Under the pieces are notes generated by a model that was not told the DNA's origin, made no database searches, and saw nothing but the letters and a program-made list of their open reading frames with translations. Position numbers and translations under genes: made by a program. A stretch of DNA of 18,275 bases from Flavobacteriaceae bacterium UBA2000 (GTDB taxonomy: Bacteria > Bacteroidota > Bacteroidia > Flavobacteriales > Flavobacteriaceae): positions 1-18,275 of the forward strand of contig DDCS01000178.1 in assembly GCA_002335345.1 (NCBI GenBank), written 5' to 3'. Of this stretch, positions 14,868-18,275 are shown in pieces. Every line of letters starts with the position of its first letter. Position 1 is the first letter of the stretch.

Positions 14868-14883
14868 CCTTAGAACTGCCATT

Positions 14884-15360
14884 ATGGAACCCTTAATTCG
14901 CCTTGCTGTAAAAGATGACACCCCTGCAATCATGGGATTAATTCAAGGACTGGCAGACTTTGAAAAGGAACCAGATCAAGTGGTGATCACTGCCGATGAT
15001 CTCATCCGAGATGGCTTCGGATCAGACCCAAAGTTTTGGTGTTTTGTCGCTGAAGTGGCGCACAAGATTGTCGGGATGGCTTTATTTTACAATCGCTATT
15101 CTACATGGAAGGGTCCGACGATACACTTGGAAGATTTGATGGTGCAAGAAGAATTCCGCGGCCGTGGCGTGGGGACTGCCTTGTATCGCGCAGTGTTGTC
15201 CCATGCGCGTGCGCGCAAGGTGCGTCGTGTTAATTGGGAGGTGCTCGATTGGAATACTCCGGCTATTGATTTCTATGAAAAGTCCGGAGCAGATGTTTTA
15301 AAACATTGGCATGTGGTGTCTATGGAGGATCAAGCCATTGAATCCTATCTCGAGTCATGA
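14884..15360 (+). CDS. GNAT acetyltransferase, diamine/SSAT-like
   Basis: A 158-residue acetyl-CoA-dependent N-acetyltransferase. The acetyl-CoA loop is VQEEFRGRGVGTALYRAVLSHA (R/Q-x-x-G-x-G/A pattern). The block HLEDLMV before it and VNWEVLDWNTPAIDFYEKSGA after it resemble the spermidine/spermine and thialysine acetyltransferase subgroup, so a small amine is the likely acceptor; the exact substrate is not readable. The frame is open back to an ATG at 14812, but those 24 extra residues would run through the inverted-repeat promoter region. The GNAT fold begins properly at MEPLIRLAVKDD, so I use 14884. Its TGA overlaps the aspartate kinase ATG (ATGA), indicating co-transcription and coupled translation. 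Confidence 0.88.
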   Translation: MEPLIRLAVKDDTPAIMGLIQGLADFEKEPDQVVITADDLIRDGFGSDPKFWCFVAEVAHKIVGMALFYNRYSTWKGPTIHLEDLMVQEEFRGRGVGTALYRAVLSHARARKVRRVNWEVLDWNTPAIDFYEKSGADVLKHWHVVSMEDQAIESYLES

Positions 15361-16619
15361 AGGTATATAAATTTGGTGGCGCATCGGTGAAAGATGCCAA
15401 CGGGGTAAAACAAGTGGTCCATATTTTAAAATTGACCCAAAAAGAGCCTCTTGTTGTCGTGGTTTCGGCCATGGGAAAAACCACGAATGCACTCGAAGAG
15501 GTCGTTCGAGGCTACTTGAGTAAGAATCCAGATTGTGACGCCCATATCGCTGAGATTTTTTCCAAACATTTGTCCATTACCCGTGAATTATTTGACCAAC
15601 CGAGTCATCCAGTATTTAAGGCCATATCGGGACTACGTCAGGGACTCAGTGATTTTATTCGACAGAATAAAGCAACCGATCACGCCTTTGTTTACGATCA
15701 GATCGTCAGTTACGGAGAATTACTCTCGACGACCATCGTCGGTCATTATTGCCTCGATTCAGGCATTGATTTAAGCTGGCTCGATGTGCGCAGTTGTATC
15801 AAAACAGATGCGACCTACCGAGAAGGTGTGGTGGATTGGACGGCCACGCAAAAGGCGATAAAATCGGTGATTAATCCAAAAGGAATTAGCTTGACTCAGG
15901 GATTTTTAGGAAGTGAAACCAAGCATAATTTTACCACAACTTTAGGTCGAGAAGGCAGCGATTATACCGCAGCGATTTTTGCCTACTGTCTTAATGCCTT
16001 GAGCGTGACTATATGGAAGGATGTGCCCGGGGTACTGAGTGCTGACCCGCGCTTTTTTAGTGAAACGGTTTTGCTTGAAAATATTGCTTACAGCGAAGCC
16101 ATAGAGTTGGCTTTTTACGGGGCATCAGTCATTCACCCCAAGACCCTGCAGCCGCTGCAGCGAAAGGAAATTCCCTTATTTGTTCGGCCATTTAACGACC
16201 CAAAGGCAAAAGGAACCCGCGTAGGCAAGGGCCCTGATTTGAAGCCTTTGGTAGGCTGCATTATAAAAAAGGAGCAACAGGTTTTAATTCAATTATCGGC
16301 CTTGGATTTTAATTTCATGATGGAGGATCATATCGGTGATGTGTTCAAATGGCTTCATGCTTATCAAATGAAGGTTGAGTTAATTCAAAATTCAGCCATT
16401 AGTTTTTCAGTCTGTGTGGACAACAAATACAACCGATTGCCCGAACTGGTGGCCCAGCTTCAAAAACGCTTTCAAGTTCTAGTTCAGCCTCGAGTAACGC
16501 TATTGACCTTGCGTCATGCGCCCGCTAAAATGATTCAAGCAGCCGTTAAAGGGCGAGAAGTGCTGTTGCGCCAAGAAAGTGGAAATACCCTGCAACTTGT
16601 CCTTCAGGGTGTCGACTAA
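15357..16619 (+). CDS. Aspartate kinase, monofunctional
   Basis: Phosphorylates L-aspartate, the first step to lysine, threonine, methionine and diaminopimelate. The kinase opens with MKVYKFGGASVKD (residues 5-11 are the KFGG-x-S-V motif), followed by VVVVSAMGKTTNALEEV, the substrate/ATP block TTLGREGSDYTAAIFAYCL and KDVPGVLSADPR, then YSEAIELAFYGASVIHPKTLQP. The region from about residue 300 to 420 looks like a diverged pair of ACT domains, which in this family sense lysine or threonine. No homoserine dehydrogenase part is fused. Length (420) is normal for Bacteroidota aspartate kinases. It overlaps the GNAT gene by four bases. Which end-product inhibits it cannot be judged, so I leave out a numbered lysC/thrA-type symbol. 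Confidence 0.94.
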   Translation: MKVYKFGGASVKDANGVKQVVHILKLTQKEPLVVVVSAMGKTTNALEEVVRGYLSKNPDCDAHIAEIFSKHLSITRELFDQPSHPVFKAISGLRQGLSDFIRQNKATDHAFVYDQIVSYGELLSTTIVGHYCLDSGIDLSWLDVRSCIKTDATYREGVVDWTATQKAIKSVINPKGISLTQGFLGSETKHNFTTTLGREGSDYTAAIFAYCLNALSVTIWKDVPGVLSADPRFFSETVLLENIAYSEAIELAFYGASVIHPKTLQPLQRKEIPLFVRPFNDPKAKGTRVGKGPDLKPLVGCIIKKEQQVLIQLSALDFNFMMEDHIGDVFKWLHAYQMKVELIQNSAISFSVCVDNKYNRLPELVAQLQKRFQVLVQPRVTLLTLRHAPAKMIQAAVKGREVLLRQESGNTLQLVLQGVD

Positions 16620-16632
16620 CGCAATCATTGTG

Positions 16633-16640
16633 TATCTTTA
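16633..16640 (+). promoter_or_regulatory. Candidate -7 element for the OlsF-like gene
   Basis: TATCTTTA differs from TAnnTTTG only in the last base. It is 28 bases before the GTG start and just after the aspartate kinase stop. No TTG -33 is seen at the right distance, so the gene may equally be read through from the kinase 49 bases upstream. Confidence 0.35.
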
Positions 16641-16668
16641 CAACTAACCATTTAGCGTAATTGGGTCA

Positions 16669-18275
16669 GTGGGATTAGTCAATGCAAAAGAAGTAGCCAA
16701 GGCCATTAAAGTGGACCATCTCGGGTTTATGGGTTCCGCCATAGGCTGGGGCCTTATGCGACTTTTAAAAATTGCTACGCTCAATAAAATTTATGATCGC
16801 AACAAGCATTTGAGTGATCTGGCGTTCATCAACCGATTACTCGAGGAGTTTCAAATCAAATTTGAAATTCCGGAGGATGATTTGAAACGACTGCCAAAGT
16901 CCGGTCCATTTATTACCATCTCGAACCATCCTTTAGGGGGGATTGATGGCATACTGCTCTTGAAATTATTGTTAGAACATCGCCCACATTTCAAAATTAT
17001 CGCCAATTTCTTATTGCATCGTATAGAGCCGCTTAAGCCATATGTCATGCCTGTTAATCCTTTTGAGAATCACCAAAAGGCAGCGGGAAGTATAGCGGGC
17101 TTTAAAAGTGCGTTGAAGCATTTAGAGCAGGGCCACGGACTCGGAATCTTTCCAGCGGGAGAGGTTTCTACCTATCGCGATGGTAAACTTTTGGTCGACA
17201 GGCCGTGGGAGGTTGCGGCCATGAAGCTTATTAAAAAAGCTGAAGTGCCTGTGGTTCCTATTTATTTTCATGCCCAAAATAGTCCGTTATTCTATCGAAT
17301 GGCGAGCATCAGTGATACCCTGCGTACCGCAAAATTACCCTCAGAGCTGTTGACCCAGAAGCAACGGGTGATACGCGTTCGTATCGGCCGGCCCATTTCG
17401 GTCGCAGACCAACAGGAACATCAGGGTTTGGAGTCATTCACGAAGTTTTTGCGCAAAAAGACCTATGTTTTGGCTAATCCCTACCAAAAGAAGCCTTTGT
17501 TAGACCAAATCCCCAAGTCTATTAAGTTACCCAAGGCGCCAAAGTCTATTGAAGGCCCAGTAGCCCCAGAGCTGATGGCTTCAGAAGTGGCCCAGCTGCG
17601 TGGTGGAGCGAGTAGGCTGCTTGAGAGCAAAAACTACGAAGTCTTTCTGGCGACCCCTGAGCAAATTCCATATGTCCTTAAAGAAATTGGGCGACTGCGA
17701 GAGATAACTTTTAGAGAAGTGGGTGAAGGGACCAATAACGCCACAGATTTAGATCAGTTTGACGCCTATTATCATCACTTATTTCTTTGGGATAATGAAG
17801 CCTGTCAAATCGCTGGAGCCTATCGAATGGGACTGGGTCAAGACATATTCAAGCGCTTTGGAATCAATGGTTTTTATCTGCAAAAACTCTTTAGATTTGA
17901 ACCAGAACTTCACGAGTTTATGGCCCAATCCATCGAAATGGGTCGGGCATTTGTGGTCAAGAGCTACCAACAACGCCCCATGCCTTTGTTTTTATTATGG
18001 AAGGGAATTGTCCACACCACACTGCGTTTTCCGGATCATAAATACCTTATTGGCGGGGTCAGTATTTCAAATAAATTTTCTGAATTCAGCAAGAGCCTCA
18101 TGATTGAATTCATGAGATCTAATTATTATGACCCCTATTTAGCACAATATGTCAAGCCCAAAAAAGAGTACAAGGTAAAACTCAAGGACCGGGATAAGGA
18201 CTTCATTTTTGATGCCACCGAAGCGGACTTAAACAAGTTTGATAAGATTATTGATGAGGTGGAGCCGGGCAGTCT
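16669..18275 (+). CDS. OlsF-like bifunctional acyltransferase (PlsC-type plus OlsB-like domain), GTG start, cut by the window edge
   Basis: 535 residues are visible and the frame is open to the right edge. The N-terminal half is a glycerolipid-type acyltransferase: SNHPLGGIDGILL with His87 and Asp93 (an HX5D spacing seen in this hemolysin-like subfamily instead of HX4D), GIFPAGEVSTYRDG near 161, and EVPVVPIYFHA near 194. After a lysine/proline-rich linker (about 270-310), the C-terminal half resembles the GNAT-fold OlsB acyltransferase: LREITFREVGEGTN, LDQFDAYYHHLFLWD, IAGAYRMG and FLLWKGI. OlsF enzymes of this architecture make ornithine lipids, and related Bacteroidota enzymes make glycine lipids; the head group here is unknown. 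GTG at 16669 gives MGLVNAKEVAKAI, which fits flavobacterial homologues. An in-frame TAA lies 27 bases upstream, and the next ATG would delete conserved residues. Confidence 0.9.
   Translation, partial: MGLVNAKEVAKAIKVDHLGFMGSAIGWGLMRLLKIATLNKIYDRNKHLSDLAFINRLLEEFQIKFEIPEDDLKRLPKSGPFITISNHPLGGIDGILLLKLLLEHRPHFKIIANFLLHRIEPLKPYVMPVNPFENHQKAAGSIAGFKSALKHLEQGHGLGIFPAGEVSTYRDGKLLVDRPWEVAAMKLIKKAEVPVVPIYFHAQNSPLFYRMASISDTLRTAKLPSELLTQKQRVIRVRIGRPISVADQQEHQGLESFTKFLRKKTYVLANPYQKKPLLDQIPKSIKLPKAPKSIEGPVAPELMASEVAQLRGGASRLLESKNYEVFLATPEQIPYVLKEIGRLREITFREVGEGTNNATDLDQFDAYYHHLFLWDNEACQIAGAYRMGLGQDIFKRFGINGFYLQKLFRFEPELHEFMAQSIEMGRAFVVKSYQQRPMPLFLLWKGIVHTTLRFPDHKYLIGGVSISNKFSEFSKSLMIEFMRSNYYDPYLAQYVKPKKEYKVKLKDRDKDFIFDATEADLNKFDKIIDEVEPGS

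Noticed and set aside
14812..14883. Longer start for the GNAT acetyltransferase at 14812
   Set aside because: It would translate through the inverted-repeat promoter region, and the added residues do not belong to the GNAT fold, which begins at the 14884 ATG.
1..18275. Mobile elements, CRISPR array, tRNA/rRNA or defence genes
   Set aside because: I saw no transposase, integrase, regularly spaced repeats, cloverleaf-like sequences or defence domains; all long coding regions are assigned to known families.

Overview
The window is an ordinary, gene-dense stretch of a Bacteroidota chromosome, most likely from the Flavobacteriia. Four signs point there. A DUF1800/DUF1501 gene pair is present whose second member ends in a type IX secretion (T9SS) sorting domain. 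MetG is long, with KISTS in place of KMSKS and a C-terminal EMAP/Trbp-like domain. A fused OlsF-type acyltransferase is present. Several start codons are preceded by matches to the Bacteroidota -7 promoter element TAnnTTTG. Base composition looks even, and I see no transposase, integrase, phage gene, CRISPR array, rRNA or tRNA. Thirteen genes were found; the first and last run off the window.

Layout. Positions 1-842 (-) hold the 5' part of acs (acetyl-CoA synthetase), divergent from a short ssb gene (1059-1385, +). The gap between them carries two perfect palindromes, and ssb is closed by a strong intrinsic terminator. Next comes a two-gene + unit: a U32 protein of the RNA-hydroxylase type (1479-2735) and a single-cluster ferredoxin (2746-2976). 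It converges on metG (3040-5106, -), with a hairpin/tandem repeat between them. Upstream of metG on the same strand lies a DUF1800 gene (6847-8328) followed six bases later by a Tat-signal DUF1501-T9SS gene (5218-6840).

From 8438 a + pair, LD-carboxypeptidase and a YraN-like protein, overlaps internally by 17 bp and converges with a 13-bp overlap on mfd (9851-13198, -). The mfd promoter is close to ideal and sits so near the ATG that the mRNA should be leaderless or nearly so. Divergent from mfd is a TerB-like gene (13315-13740, +), which converges on fbp (13781-14806, -). Divergent from fbp is a GNAT acetyltransferase overlapping an aspartate kinase by ATGA (14884-16619, +). The window ends inside an OlsF-like bifunctional acyltransferase that uses a GTG start (16669 to the right edge, +).

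How the genes fit together. Most are housekeeping: acetate activation, gluconeogenesis, aspartate-family amino acids, translation, DNA repair, peptidoglycan recycling and aminolipid synthesis. The least understood part is the DUF1800/DUF1501 pair. One partner has a twin-arginine signal, a histidine-rich N-terminus and a T9SS tail; the other cannot have a signal peptide because a stop codon lies immediately before its ATG. This suggests, as inference, that the two are folded and exported as a complex. The U32-ferredoxin pair is a second small system worth testing, as a possible RNA-modifying enzyme with a dedicated electron donor.
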